From Propionivibrio dicarboxylicus (GTDB lineage Bacteria > Pseudomonadota > Gammaproteobacteria > Burkholderiales > Rhodocyclaceae): a stretch of 64,000 nucleotides of DNA. Made by a program: the position numbers and the translations under genes. The notes under the pieces were generated by a model. That model was not told the DNA's origin. It did not search any database and worked only from the letters and a program-made list of their open reading frames with translations. Each line of letters begins with the position of its first letter. The first letter of the stretch is position 1. The stretch is from positions 1 through 64,000 of the forward strand of contig NZ_FNCY01000016.1 of the NCBI RefSeq assembly GCF_900099695.1. Direction: 5' to 3'. Positions 16,983 through 26,200 of this stretch are shown here, piece by piece.

Positions 16983-17642
16983 GTGACAGTGTTGAACCAG
17001 GGCGGAATCGAACGATTTCGCCAGGCCGTCGGCGCCCTGCCGTTGATTGCGGTGCTGCGGGGAATTCGTCCGGCCGAAGCGGCGACGCTCGGCAAGGTGC
17101 TCTATGACGAGGGCTTTCGCCTGATCGAGGTGCCGCTCAATTCGCCCGAGCCTTTCGAGAGCATCGCGCAGATTCGCAAGGCCTTGCCGGCCGATGCCGT
17201 CGTCGGCGCCGGAACGGTGCTGGCGCCCGAACAGGTGGTGTCGCTGAAAGCCTGCGGCGGCGATATCGTTTTCATGCCGCACTCGGATCTCGAGGTCGTG
17301 CGCGCGGCGAAGCGCGGAGGCCTGCTCTGCGTGCCCGGCGTCGCCACGCCGACCGAGGCCTTCGCCGCCCTGGCGGCCGGCGCCGATGCACTCAAATTGT
17401 TCCCGGCCGAGATGATCGTGCCGAAGATCGTCAAATCGATTGGCGTCGTCTTGCCCAAAGGCACCTGCCTGGTGCCCTTCGGCGGCATCACGCCGGATAA
17501 CATGGGGCCGTATATCGAGGCGGGCGCCAGCGCCTTCGGCTTGGGGTCGGCCTTGTACAAACCCGGCATGCGCGCCGACGAACTCGGCGATCGCGCCCGC
17601 GCCTTCGTCGCCGCGCTGCGACGGGACTGGAAGGGCCGGTGA
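16983..17642 (+). CDS. 2-dehydro-3-deoxy-6-phosphogalactonate aldolase-type enzyme (DgoA-like)
   Basis: 219 residues from a GTG at 16983, chosen because aaagga lies 6 bp upstream; an earlier in-frame ATG at 16965 is possible. LPLIAVLRGIRPAEA opens the barrel, Glu49 (LIEVPLNSP) and Lys138 (ALKLFPAEM) are the expected catalytic residues, and VPFGGITPDN and GLGSALYKPG match DgoA rather than Eda. The expected reaction is cleavage of KDPGal to pyruvate and glyceraldehyde 3-phosphate. It overlaps the following kinase by 4 bp (GTGA). The pair repeats the aldolase-kinase order of 14262-15848. Confidence 0.88.
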   Translation: MTVLNQGGIERFRQAVGALPLIAVLRGIRPAEAATLGKVLYDEGFRLIEVPLNSPEPFESIAQIRKALPADAVVGAGTVLAPEQVVSLKACGGDIVFMPHSDLEVVRAAKRGGLLCVPGVATPTEAFAALAAGADALKLFPAEMIVPKIVKSIGVVLPKGTCLVPFGGITPDNMGPYIEAGASAFGLGSALYKPGMRADELGDRARAFVAALRRDWKGR

Positions 17643-18568
17643 AGGTGGCGTCGGCCGTCACCCCGCAGACGCCGCGGATGATTGCCGTCGGCGCCGTCTG
17701 TTCGGCGACGATCTTTCAGGTCGAGACGATTGCGCCGCCGCCGGCCAAGCTGCTGGCGCAACGGCGCGTTCAGCTGGTCGACGGCATGGCGATATCGGCG
17801 GCCTACGCCTTCGCGCGATTGGGCGGCCGTGCCGACATCTGGTCGCGCATCGGCGACGACGCCCTCGGCGTCGAGGTGCGCAAGGTGCTGAGCGACGAAG
17901 CTTTCGACGTGTCGGGACTGCAGGTCGTACCCGGCGCGGCGACCTCGCAGGTGGCGATTATCATGGACCGGCGGGGCGACCGTCTGGTCGTGCCCTTTCA
18001 CGATCCCTGCGCCGATACGCGGGCTGACTGGTTGCCCTTGCAGCATCTTGACGGCGCCGATTTCCTGCATTGCGAGACGCGCTGGCCGGAGGGCGCCGAG
18101 GTGGCCTTGCGGGCGGCCCGGGCGCGCGGTATTCCGTGCATGGTCGACGGCGATGTGGCGCCGCCCGAGGTGCTGCATCGACTGATGCCGCTCGCCGACT
18201 ATGCCGTCTTTTCCGATGCCGGACTGGCGATCTACGCGGGGTGTGAGGATGTCGAGACGGCGCTGCGTTGTGTCGGTCGCGAACACCGCGGCCATGTCGG
18301 GGCGACCTGCGGCGCGCGCGGCTACGCTTGGCTCGAGCAGGACGAGGTCCGCTGGGTCGCGGCGCCGGCCGTCAAAGTCGTCGATACGCTGGGCGCCGGG
18401 GATGTTTTCCACGGAGCGCTGGCGCTGGCCCTGCTCGAAGGCTGCGACGTCGCCGCGGCAGCACGCTTCGCCTGCGCCGCCGCCTCGCTCAAGTGCACCC
18501 GTTTCGGCGGCCGTCTCGGTTGTCCGACGCGTTCCGAAGTCGATGCACTTGTGTTGACAATGACATAA
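17639..18568 (+). CDS. PfkB-family sugar/sugar-acid kinase, copy B
   Basis: 309 residues from a GTG at 17639 overlapping the aldolase stop, so translation is coupled. It is a clear paralogue of the kinase at 14907: it shares RRGDRLVVPFHD, DGDVAPPEVL, LADYAVFSDAGL and ASLKCTRFGGRLGCP, and carries the signature VVDTLGAGDVFHGALALALLEG with the catalytic Asp. The N-terminal hinge is LVDGMAISAAYAFARLGG, again without the usual double glycine. It differs from copy A near the substrate lid (IAPPPAKLLAQRRVQ versus IPPVPGKALASGFFQ), which fits a different but related substrate, perhaps the galacto form handled by the DgoA-like aldolase. That assignment is inference. Confidence 0.85.
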   Translation: MKVASAVTPQTPRMIAVGAVCSATIFQVETIAPPPAKLLAQRRVQLVDGMAISAAYAFARLGGRADIWSRIGDDALGVEVRKVLSDEAFDVSGLQVVPGAATSQVAIIMDRRGDRLVVPFHDPCADTRADWLPLQHLDGADFLHCETRWPEGAEVALRAARARGIPCMVDGDVAPPEVLHRLMPLADYAVFSDAGLAIYAGCEDVETALRCVGREHRGHVGATCGARGYAWLEQDEVRWVAAPAVKVVDTLGAGDVFHGALALALLEGCDVAAAARFACAAASLKCTRFGGRLGCPTRSEVDALVLTMT

Positions 18569-18676
18569 TATGCACTTGGGGCCGCGACGAATTTCAGGCC
18601 GGTGTTCGCCGGCGAAAAAAATACCTTAACGGAACGGCAGCAGGAACAGGATTTGAATCAGGATCAGGGGATATCC

Positions 18677-19477
18677 ATGAACGCGGATCTTACGGGGAAA
18701 AAAGCGGTGATCACCGGCTCGACGGCCGGGGTCGGATTCGATATTGCCAGAACGCTGGCATTGGCGGGGGCGGCGGTGGTCATCAACGGCCGTCGTCCGG
18801 CGGCGGTCGAAGCCGCCGTCGCCAGGTTGGCCGCGGTGGCGCCGGGCGTCTCGGTACAGGGCGTCGCCTGCGACGTCGGCACGGCGGAGGGCTGCGCCCG
18901 GCTGCTTGCCGAGCATCCCGAGGCCGACATCTTCATCAACAACATCGGCATTTACGAATCGCGCGATTTCCTCGATGTCCAGGACGAGGAATGGTCGCGC
19001 TATTTCGAAGTCAACGTCATGTCGGCGGTGCGGCTTTCGCGGGCCTATCTGCCCGCGATGCTGAAAAAATACTTCGGGCGCATCATCTTCATCTCGTCGG
19101 AATGGGCGCTCAATATCCCGGCCGACATGATTCCCTACGGCCTCTCCAAGGCCGCGGTCTTCCATCTGGCGCAGAGCCTGTCGAAGCGGACGAGCTGTAC
19201 CGGCGTCACCGCCAATGCCGTGCTGCTCGGGCCGATCCGCCCGACCGGCGAGGATTCGCGCGGCGCTGACGGCGAGGCCTGCCTGACGATGGAGGAGACG
19301 CTGTCGGCCTTCAGCAGCGAGCACCACGCGCTGGCCTCGGGCTTCCCGCACGTGGCGACCACCGACGAGGTGGCCGACACCGTGCTCTATCTCGCTTCGG
19401 CGCAGGCCTCGGCGACGACCGGCGCGCTCCTGCATCTCGACGGCGCCGTCGGTGTCGCTCGCTTGCGAACGAACTGA
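18677..19477 (+). CDS. Short-chain dehydrogenase/reductase
   Basis: 266 residues from the ATG at 18677, behind aggggat. The cofactor loop TGSTAGVGFDIA, the NAG-equivalent INNIGI, the serine segment IIFISSEWA and the active-site YGLSK (Tyr154, Lys158) complete the SDR tetrad. NGRR after the second strand, with an Arg pair, favours NADP(H). A C-terminal segment TGALLHLDGAVG is typical of 3-oxoacyl-reductase-like SDRs. In this cluster it probably oxidises or reduces a sugar, lactone or keto-acid. It starts 108 bp after kinase B, and the oxidoreductase pseudogene follows 10 bp downstream. Confidence 0.88.
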   Translation: MNADLTGKKAVITGSTAGVGFDIARTLALAGAAVVINGRRPAAVEAAVARLAAVAPGVSVQGVACDVGTAEGCARLLAEHPEADIFINNIGIYESRDFLDVQDEEWSRYFEVNVMSAVRLSRAYLPAMLKKYFGRIIFISSEWALNIPADMIPYGLSKAAVFHLAQSLSKRTSCTGVTANAVLLGPIRPTGEDSRGADGEACLTMEETLSAFSSEHHALASGFPHVATTDEVADTVLYLASAQASATTGALLHLDGAVGVARLRTN

Positions 19478-19487
19478 TCGCGTCGCG

Positions 19488-20528
19488 ATGCATCGTCTAC
19501 GTCTTGCCGTCGTCGGCCTGGGAGAAGCCGGCCGCGCCCATGCCGAACGTCTTCGCGATCATGACGATTGCGTGCTGGCGGCGGTCTGCGATCCGGTGCC
19601 CGGCGCGATCGAGCGGGTCGCCGGCTATGGCGTGCCGCGCTTCCATCGTCTTGCCGAACTGCTCGATGCGCTGCGTCCCGACGGCGTCATCCTGGCGATG
19701 CCGGCGGCGTCGCAGGTCGAGGCGGCGCTGTAGTGCCTGGTCGCCGGCGTGCCGGTGCTGATCGAGCCGCCGCTCGCCGATGCGCCCGACATGGTCAGCG
19801 GCCTGATCCGGTGTGTCGAGGCGTCCGGCGTGCCGGTGCTGGTCGGTCATCGGCGGCGCTACAGCCCGATCATCGACGAGGCGCGCCGGATCATCCGCGA
19901 CGGGCGCTTGGGACGCCTGGTGTCGGTGATGGGCAGCGCCACCTTCGCGCGCCCTGCGAGCGATTTTCAGGCGGCGCCGTGGCGCCGGCAGAAGGAAGGC
20001 GGCCCGATCCTCTCCGAACTCGCCGATGAAATCGACACCTTGCGCGTGCTGGCCGGCGAGATCGTCGATGTGCAGGCGATCGCTTCGCATGCCGTGCGCG
20101 GTTTCGACGTCGAAGATACGGTGGCGATCAGCCTGCGCTTCGCCAGCGGTGCGCTCGGCACCTTCATGCTTTCCGATTGCGCCGCCGGACCGTTCAACTG
20201 GACCCAGGCGAGTGGCGAAAGCGTCGGCCATGCGCAGGCGCCCGGCGCCAACTGCTATGTCCTGTCGGGGACCCGCGGCACCCTGTCGTTGCCGGGCTTG
20301 CGCCTGCTGACGCATCCGGGAGCGCCGTCATGGCGGTCGCCGCTGGTCGAGGCAACCTTGATGCGGGCCGAGGCCGATCCCTTGAGGCGGCAGCTCGATC
20401 ACTTCTGTCGGGTGGTGCGCCGGACGTCGGCGCCGCTCTGTACGGTGCAGGACGCGGCGCGGACGCTGGCGGGCGTGCTGGCAGTGGCACGCGCAGCCGA
20501 AACGGGCGAACGGGTGGTGCTGGCGTAG
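19488..20528 (+). pseudogene. Gfo/Idh/MocA-family oxidoreductase broken by an in-frame TAG
   Basis: From the ATG at 19488 the frame gives a Rossmann domain (LAVVGLGEAGRAH, AAVCDPVPG, PDGVILAMPA), then a TAG at codon 82 (19731-19733). Past the TAG the same frame continues without a shift (CLVAGVPVLIEPPLAD, LVGHRRRYSPI, GPILSELADEIDTLRVL) to the natural stop at 20528, total 347 codons, normal for the family. Only one codon is wrong and CAG to TAG explains it. In other members the segment reads like a continuous helix with Cys-Leu-x-Ala-Gly-x-Pro-Val. Unless suppressed, the enzyme is not made, and the C-terminal part alone lacks the nucleotide-binding fold. It is the last gene of the sugar-acid cluster. 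Confidence 0.88.
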
Positions 20529-20577
20529 ACGCCGTGCAGACGCCCGCGTGCAGTCGTCGGGGCGGCGGCGGAGGTTC

Positions 20578-20955
20578 CTATTTCTTCTCGAAACCGGCGA
20601 TCCAGGCGCGCGCGTCTTCGAGCGTCGAAAAGACCTTGCGCGGATAGGCGTCGAAGGGATAGGTCAGGGCGGTGCGGCAGACATCGATGATTTCCGGGTC
20701 GGTCGTGATGACGGCGACGACGATATGCGGATTGATGTGCTTCCAGTGCATGTTCAGCGCCAGCCCTTCGAGCAGCGTCTTGACCCCGATGTCGAAGATG
20801 CGGACCTCGCGGTAATCCTTGATGATGTAGCGCAGCGACGGGAAATCCGGGGTTTCCGGAATGGCTTTCAGCGAATCGAATAATGCGGGCGGCAGGAGGT
20901 CGCCCCAGAATTTCTGATAGATACCGTGGGCTTCGCGTTCTGTCTGGTAAGGCAT
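20578..20955 (-). CDS. SpoIIAA-like small protein, second copy
   Basis: 125 residues from the ATG at 20955. An upstream start at 21021 would add 22 residues with no family resemblance. The protein is predicted soluble, alternating strands and helices: SLRYIIKDYREVRIFDIGVK, HIVVAVITTDPEIIDVCR, then KVFSTLEDARAWIAGFEKK. The tail FSTLEDARAWI matches FPSVEDARHWF of the 129-residue protein at 3837, supporting a shared SpoIIAA-like fold. It stands alone, converging on the broken oxidoreductase and divergent from the SOS operon. Function unknown. Confidence 0.6.
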   Translation of the reverse strand: MPYQTEREAHGIYQKFWGDLLPPALFDSLKAIPETPDFPSLRYIIKDYREVRIFDIGVKTLLEGLALNMHWKHINPHIVVAVITTDPEIIDVCRTALTYPFDAYPRKVFSTLEDARAWIAGFEKK

Positions 20956-21080
20956 TCTGCAACCTGCTGCGTATGAAATCAGGGACGGGACTATTCTAAC
21001 CGCTCCGGAGCAAAGCTTCACGGCCGATTAGCGCGGGATCGCCACAAACGGTGGAATACGGCCTTGCGACTGGCGAATAC

Positions 21081-21096
21081 CTGTATATAATGACAG
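21081..21096. promoter_or_regulatory. LexA (SOS) box
   Basis: ctgtatataatgacag fits the LexA consensus CTG-N10-CAG with an AT-rich centre. It lies 82 bp upstream of the imuA start and is the only such site seen in the window. It should repress the imuA-imuB-dnaE2 operon until DNA damage triggers LexA cleavage. Confidence 0.88.
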
Positions 21097-21178
21097 TATT
21101 CCTTGTCGGTGCACTGCCCGTGTTTTTATCTTTCCGTCATGATCATGAAGTTCGAATCGCTCCCGGAGGAAGGCCGGA

Positions 21179-21895
21179 ATGAATGCCGTGTCGCTGGCCG
21201 AGGTGCTGGTTCGTCCCGATGTCTGGCGCGGCGCGGCGGCGACCGCCGGGGTTCCCGTCGTGCGCAGCGGCTTCGCGCCGCTCGATGCCGAATTGCCGGG
21301 CGGTGGCTGGGCGCGTGGTGGCTTGAGCGAACTCTTGTGCGCCGGGTCGGGCATCGGCGAGTGTTCGTTGCTCTTACCGGCATTGGCGAGCGTGCAGGCC
21401 GAAGGGCGCTGGGTGGTGCTCATCGCGCCACCCCAGGTCGTTTATGCGCCGGCCTGGGCCGAGCGGCTCGATCTCGCGCGCTTGCTCGTCGTTGCGCCGG
21501 AAACGCAGCGCGACCGCGTGTGGGCGGCGGAACAGAGCTTGTCGAGCGGGGCGCCGGGGGCCGTGCTGTGCTGGGCGCCCCAAGTCGAGAGCACAGCGGT
21601 GCGGCGCTTGCAGGTCGCTGCCGCGACTGGCGGCGCGCTGGGGTTTTTGTTTCGTCCCGAGTCGGCCGGGCGGGAGCCGTCGGCGGCGCCGCTGCGCCTG
21701 CAGCTTGGCGCGACGCCCGAGGGGCGGCTTGCCGTGCGGATGCTCAAGCGACGTGGTCCGCCCTGCGCGGAGACGCTGCTGCTCGATATGTCGTCGCGAT
21801 TGATGCGGAGCGTCGCGCATGAAAGCGCCGATCTGGCTGGCGTTGCACCTGCCGGCGCTGGCGCTCGAGGCCTTGCCGTCGTCTCCGTCGCCTAG
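21179..21895 (+). CDS. imuA: Translesion synthesis accessory protein ImuA
   Basis: 238 residues from the ATG at 21179, with ggagga just upstream. It is a RecA-like fold in the SulA/ImuA family: SGFAPLDAELPGGGWARGGLSELL aligns with the RecA N-terminal segment, but the Walker A loop is replaced by CAGSGIGE, so ATP use is doubtful. GRWVVLIAPPQVVYAP is characteristic of ImuA. It works with ImuB and DnaE2 in damage-induced mutagenic bypass. Its 3' end overlaps imuB by 77 bp in another frame, and a LexA box lies upstream. Confidence 0.9.
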   Translation: MNAVSLAEVLVRPDVWRGAAATAGVPVVRSGFAPLDAELPGGGWARGGLSELLCAGSGIGECSLLLPALASVQAEGRWVVLIAPPQVVYAPAWAERLDLARLLVVAPETQRDRVWAAEQSLSSGAPGAVLCWAPQVESTAVRRLQVAAATGGALGFLFRPESAGREPSAAPLRLQLGATPEGRLAVRMLKRRGPPCAETLLLDMSSRLMRSVAHESADLAGVAPAGAGARGLAVVSVA

Positions 21896-23288
21896 CGCCG
21901 TCGTGGCCCAGGGACGTGTTCTCCTGGCCGATGCAGCGGCGCAGCGCGCCGGCGTGATGGCGGGGGTCGGCGTGTCATCGGCCCGGGCCTTGCTGCCAGC
22001 GCTGAGCTTGCGGCCGCGCGATCTTGCCCGGGAAAGCGCCGCCATGCAGGCAGTGGCCTGCTGGGCCGGCCGTTTTACGCCGCGCGTCAGCCTGGCGGAC
22101 GATACCGTCCTGCTCGAGATCGGCCGTTGTCTGCGTTTGTTCGGTGGCTTGCGCGCGCTCGTGGCGACGATCGGCGAGAGCGCCGCCTCGCTCGATCTGT
22201 CAGTGGCCCTGGCGGTGGCGCCGACGCCGCTGGCGGCGCACTGGCTGGCGCTGAGCGGCGTCGCTGTCGTCTGCACCTCACCGGCACGCTTGGCGCAGCA
22301 TCTCGATCCCTTGCCGGTGACGCTGCTGCCGGCACGCGCGGCGGCAGCGCTGCAGGGTTTCGGTTCGACGACGCTGGGCGCGGCGCGGCGCCTGCCAGCC
22401 GCAGCGCTGGCCCGGCGCATCGGCGCCGACGCCGTCTGCCTGCTGGCGCGCGCGTTCGGCGAGTTGCCCGATCCCCGCCCCGATTTCGTCTTTCCCGAAC
22501 AGTTCTCCATGTCCTTGCCTTTGCCGGCTGCGGTCGAGCATGCGCCGGTGCTGGTGTTCGCCGCGCGCCGCCTGGTCGCGGCCTTGTCCGGCTGGCTGAC
22601 TGCCCGCCAGGCCGGCGTGCGCCGCGCGACCTTGCGCTTGCGGCATGTGTCCGGCGAGACGGCGCTGTCGCTCGGTTTTTCCGAACCGATCGCCGATGCC
22701 GGACGCATCGAGCGGGTGCTGCGCGAACGGCTCGACCGCCTGACGTTGACGGCACCGGTCGAGTCGCTGTGTCTCGATGCGCTCGAGGTGGCGGCGCGGC
22801 CGGGGCACGACGGTGCGCTGTTTGGCGATGCCGGCGGCGAGCGCGAGCGGATGGGTGCGCTGCGCGAACGCCTCGGCGCGCGGTTGGGCGAGACGCAGGT
22901 GGTCTTTCCGGCGGTGTGCAACGATCACCGGCCCGAGTGCGCGACGCGGTGTGGCGCACAGCCGGAGGCTTCGCCGCCGTTGTCGTCAGCGCTTTTGTCA
23001 TCGCTTTTGTCATCATTGCCGCCGCGTCCCCTGTGGTTGCTGGCTGCGCCGGAATCCCTGCGCGAGGTGGCCGGGCGACCGTATCGCGGCGGGCGGCTCG
23101 ACTTATTGACCGGGCCGGAACGCATCGAATCGGGCTGGTGGGACGAAGGCGAGCGTGGCACTGAGACCGGCGCCGTCGATGTCCGTCGCGACTATTTCAT
23201 CGCCCGCGACGCGGGCGGCCGCGCCGTGTGGATTTTTCGCGAGTGCCGCGCACCGGGCGGCTGGTTCCTGCACGGTTTCTTCTCATGA
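21819..23288 (+). CDS. imuB: Y-family polymerase-like protein ImuB
   Basis: 489 residues. It has the overall layout of a Y-family polymerase (LALHLPALALEALPSSP at the start, SLADDTVLLEIGRCLRLFGG in place of the SIDEAYLD motif, a helix-hairpin-helix GFGSTTLGAARRLP, then a little-finger domain), but the catalytic acidic residues are missing, as is usual for ImuB. It is thought to be the hub that binds the sliding clamp, ImuA and DnaE2. A serine/leucine-rich linker near residue 390 is encoded by a short direct duplication (gcttttgtcatc twice, from 22991). It overlaps dnaE2 by 4 bp (ATGA), indicating translational coupling. Confidence 0.92.
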   Translation: MKAPIWLALHLPALALEALPSSPSPSAVVAQGRVLLADAAAQRAGVMAGVGVSSARALLPALSLRPRDLARESAAMQAVACWAGRFTPRVSLADDTVLLEIGRCLRLFGGLRALVATIGESAASLDLSVALAVAPTPLAAHWLALSGVAVVCTSPARLAQHLDPLPVTLLPARAAAALQGFGSTTLGAARRLPAAALARRIGADAVCLLARAFGELPDPRPDFVFPEQFSMSLPLPAAVEHAPVLVFAARRLVAALSGWLTARQAGVRRATLRLRHVSGETALSLGFSEPIADAGRIERVLRERLDRLTLTAPVESLCLDALEVAARPGHDGALFGDAGGERERMGALRERLGARLGETQVVFPAVCNDHRPECATRCGAQPEASPPLSSALLSSLLSSLPPRPLWLLAAPESLREVAGRPYRGGRLDLLTGPERIESGWWDEGERGTETGAVDVRRDYFIARDAGGRAVWIFRECRAPGGWFLHGFFS

Positions 23289-26200
23289 CGAATGAATTGC
23301 CCGGCTATGCCGAGCTGCATTGCCTGTCGAACTTCAGCTTTCTGCGCGGCGCCTCGCATGCCGAGGAACTGGTGGCGCGGGCGCAGGCGCTCGGTTATGA
23401 GGCCCTGGCGATCACCGACGAGTGTTCGCTGGCCGGCGTCGTGCGCGCCCATGTCGCGGCCAAGGCGGCCGGCCTGAAGCTGATCGTCGGCAGCGAACTG
23501 GTGCTCGCCGATGGGGAAAAGCTGGTGCTGCTGGCGCAGGATCGTGCCGGCTATGGCAATCTTTCGGCGATCGTCAGCCTCGGCCGGCGCCATGCCGCCA
23601 AGGGCGAGTACCGCCTGACGCGCGGCGATCTGGCGCGCGGTGTGCCCGATTGCCTGGCACTCTGGATACCGGCCCCGGCGTCGGCGGCGACCTGGGCGGC
23701 GACGGCGGCCTGGCTGGCCGAGGCCTTTCCCGGTCGCGCCTGGATCGCGTATGAGCGCCATCTGCTGCCCGAGGATCGCGATCGGCTGGCCGCCTTGCGC
23801 ATGCTCTCGGCAACGAGCGGGGTGCCGATCGTCGCCGCCGGCGATGTGCATATGCATGTGCGCAGCCGGCGTCCGCTACAGGATGCGCTGACCGCCCTGC
23901 GCCTGAAAACGACGGTCGATTCGGCCGGGCGCGCCCTGTTCGCCAATGGCGAGCGGCATCTGCGCTCGCGTGCGCGGCTGGCGCAGTTGTATCCGTCCGA
24001 GTTGTTGGCCGAGACGCTGCGGATCGCCGAGCGTTGCGATTTTTCGCTCGATTCCTTGCGTTACGAGTATCCCGACGAGGTCGTGCCGCCGGACATGACG
24101 CCGTCGGCCTATCTGCGCGCCGAAACCGAAAGCGGGCTGCTGCGGCGTTATGCCGACGGCGTTCCGGCGGCGGTGCGCGATCAGGTCGAACAGGAACTCG
24201 CGCTGATCGCCGAATTGGTCTACGAGCCGTACTTCCTTACCGTCTATGACATCGTCAAGTTCGCGCGCGGGCGTGGCATCCTCTGCCAGGGGCGGGGTTC
24301 GGCGGCGAACTCGGCGGTCTGCTATGCGCTCGGTATTACCGAGGTCGACCCGGCGCAGTCGGCGCTGCTCTTTGCCCGTTTCATTTCACGCGAACGCGAC
24401 GAGCCGCCGGATATCGACGTCGATTTCGAGCACCAGCGACGCGAAGAGGTGATCCAGTACCTCTATGACAAATACGGTCGCGAGCGCGCCGCGCTGGCGG
24501 CGACGGTGATCTGTTACCGAACGCGCTCGGCCTTGCGCGATGCCGGGCGGGCGCTCGGCATCGATCGCGAGTGCATCGACGCGCTGACCTCGTCGCTGGC
24601 CTGGTGGGACAGTCGCGAGCAGTTGCCGCAACGCTTCGCCGAAGTCGGTCTCGATCCGGCGGCGCCGCGGGTCGTCAAGTGGTTGCTGCTGGCCGAGCAA
24701 TTGCGCGGTTTTCCCAGGCATCTGTCGCAGCACGTCGGCGGCTTCGTCATCAGCCGCGGCCGCCTCGACCGTCTGGTGCCGATCGAAAACGCGGCGATGG
24801 CCGGCCGCAGCGTCATCCAGTGGGACAAGGACGACATCGAGGCGCTGAAACTGATGAAGGTCGATGTGCTGGCGCTCGGCATGCTGACGGCGATCCGGCG
24901 CGCGCTCGAGAGCGTCGGCGCTCGCCGGGGGCGGCCGTTCGTCCTTTCCGACATTACGCGCGAGGACCCGGCCGTCTATGAGATGATCGGCCGCGCCGAT
25001 ACCATCGGCGTTTTCCAGATCGAGTCGCGCGCGCAGATGGCGATGCTGCCGCGCCTGCGTCCGGCCCGGTTCTATGACCTCGTCGTCGAGGTGGCGATCG
25101 TCCGTCCGGGGCCGATCCAGGGCGACATGGTGCATCCCTATCTGCGCCGGCGCCAAGGGCTTGAAGCCATCTCGTATCCTTCGCCGGAAGTGCGCGCCGT
25201 GCTCGAACGCACGCTCGGCGTGCCGATCTTCCAGGAACAGGTGATGCAGCTGGCAATCGTCGCTGCCGGTTTTACACCGGGCGAAGCCGATCAGTTGCGC
25301 CGTTCGATGGCGGCGTGGAAGCGCCAGGGCGGTCTCGGCCATCTGCGTGAGCGACTCATCGAAGGCATGCGAACCCGTGGTTATGACATCGCCTTTGCCG
25401 AGGCGATCTATCGCCAGATCGAGGGCTTTGGCGAGTACGGCTTTCCCGAATCGCATGCCGCCAGTTTTGCGCTGCTCGTTTATGTCTCGGCCTGGCTCAA
25501 GCGGCATGAGCCGGCAGCCTTTCTCGTCGGCCTGCTCAACGCCCAGCCGATGGGGTTTTATTCGGCGTCGCAACTTGTCCAGGATGCGCGTCGACACGGC
25601 GTCGTCGTCTTCTCGCCCGACGTTCAGCACAGCGACTGGCTGGCGGCGCCGGCAGGCGAGCGCCGTGATGCCGTTCGCCTGGGCCTCGGCCAGATCGGCG
25701 GACTCGGCGCCGCCGCCGGGTTGCGCATCGCCGCCGCCCGGCCGTTTCGCGATGTCGCCGATCTCGTTCGGCGTGCTGCGCTCGGCCGCGACGATCTCGA
25801 TGCGCTGGCGGGTGGCGGTGCGTTGGCGGCGCTCGCCGGCCATCGTCGTCAGGCCGCCTGGGCGGTGGCCGACGCACCGTTGCAGCGCGACCTCCTGCTC
25901 GAAGCCTCGTCATGTCAAGACGACGTCATTTTGCCGGCGCTGAGCGAAGGCGAGGACCTCGTCGCCGATTTCGCCAGCCTGCGGCTCTCGCTCGGCCGGC
26001 ATCCGCTGGCGCTGTTGCGTGAGACCTTGACGCGGCGGCACTATGCGACGACGGCCGCCCTGGCTGTGATAGAACACAATCGCCCGGCGCGCTGCGCCGG
26101 CATCGTCACCTGCCGGCAGCGGCCGGGGACGGCGCAGGTGATCTTCCTCACACTCGAGGATGAACACGGCCTCCTCAATGTCATCGTCCATCCGCGCCTG

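Noticed and set aside
13428-20528. Sulfoquinovose degradation operon
   Set aside because: The kinases resemble YihV in places, but sulfo-EMP needs an isomerase and a YihT aldolase, and the sulfo-Entner-Doudoroff route has no kinase. Eda/DgoA aldolases next to kinases fit ordinary 2-keto-3-deoxy acids better.
21374-22921. 515-codon leftward frame opposite imuA-imuB
   Set aside because: Arginine/serine-rich composition typical of antisense frames, with no motif. The plus-strand genes are well recognised.
22985-23020. Gene-disrupting microsatellite in imuB
   Set aside because: The gcttttgtcatc duplication is in frame and only lengthens a Ser/Leu linker.
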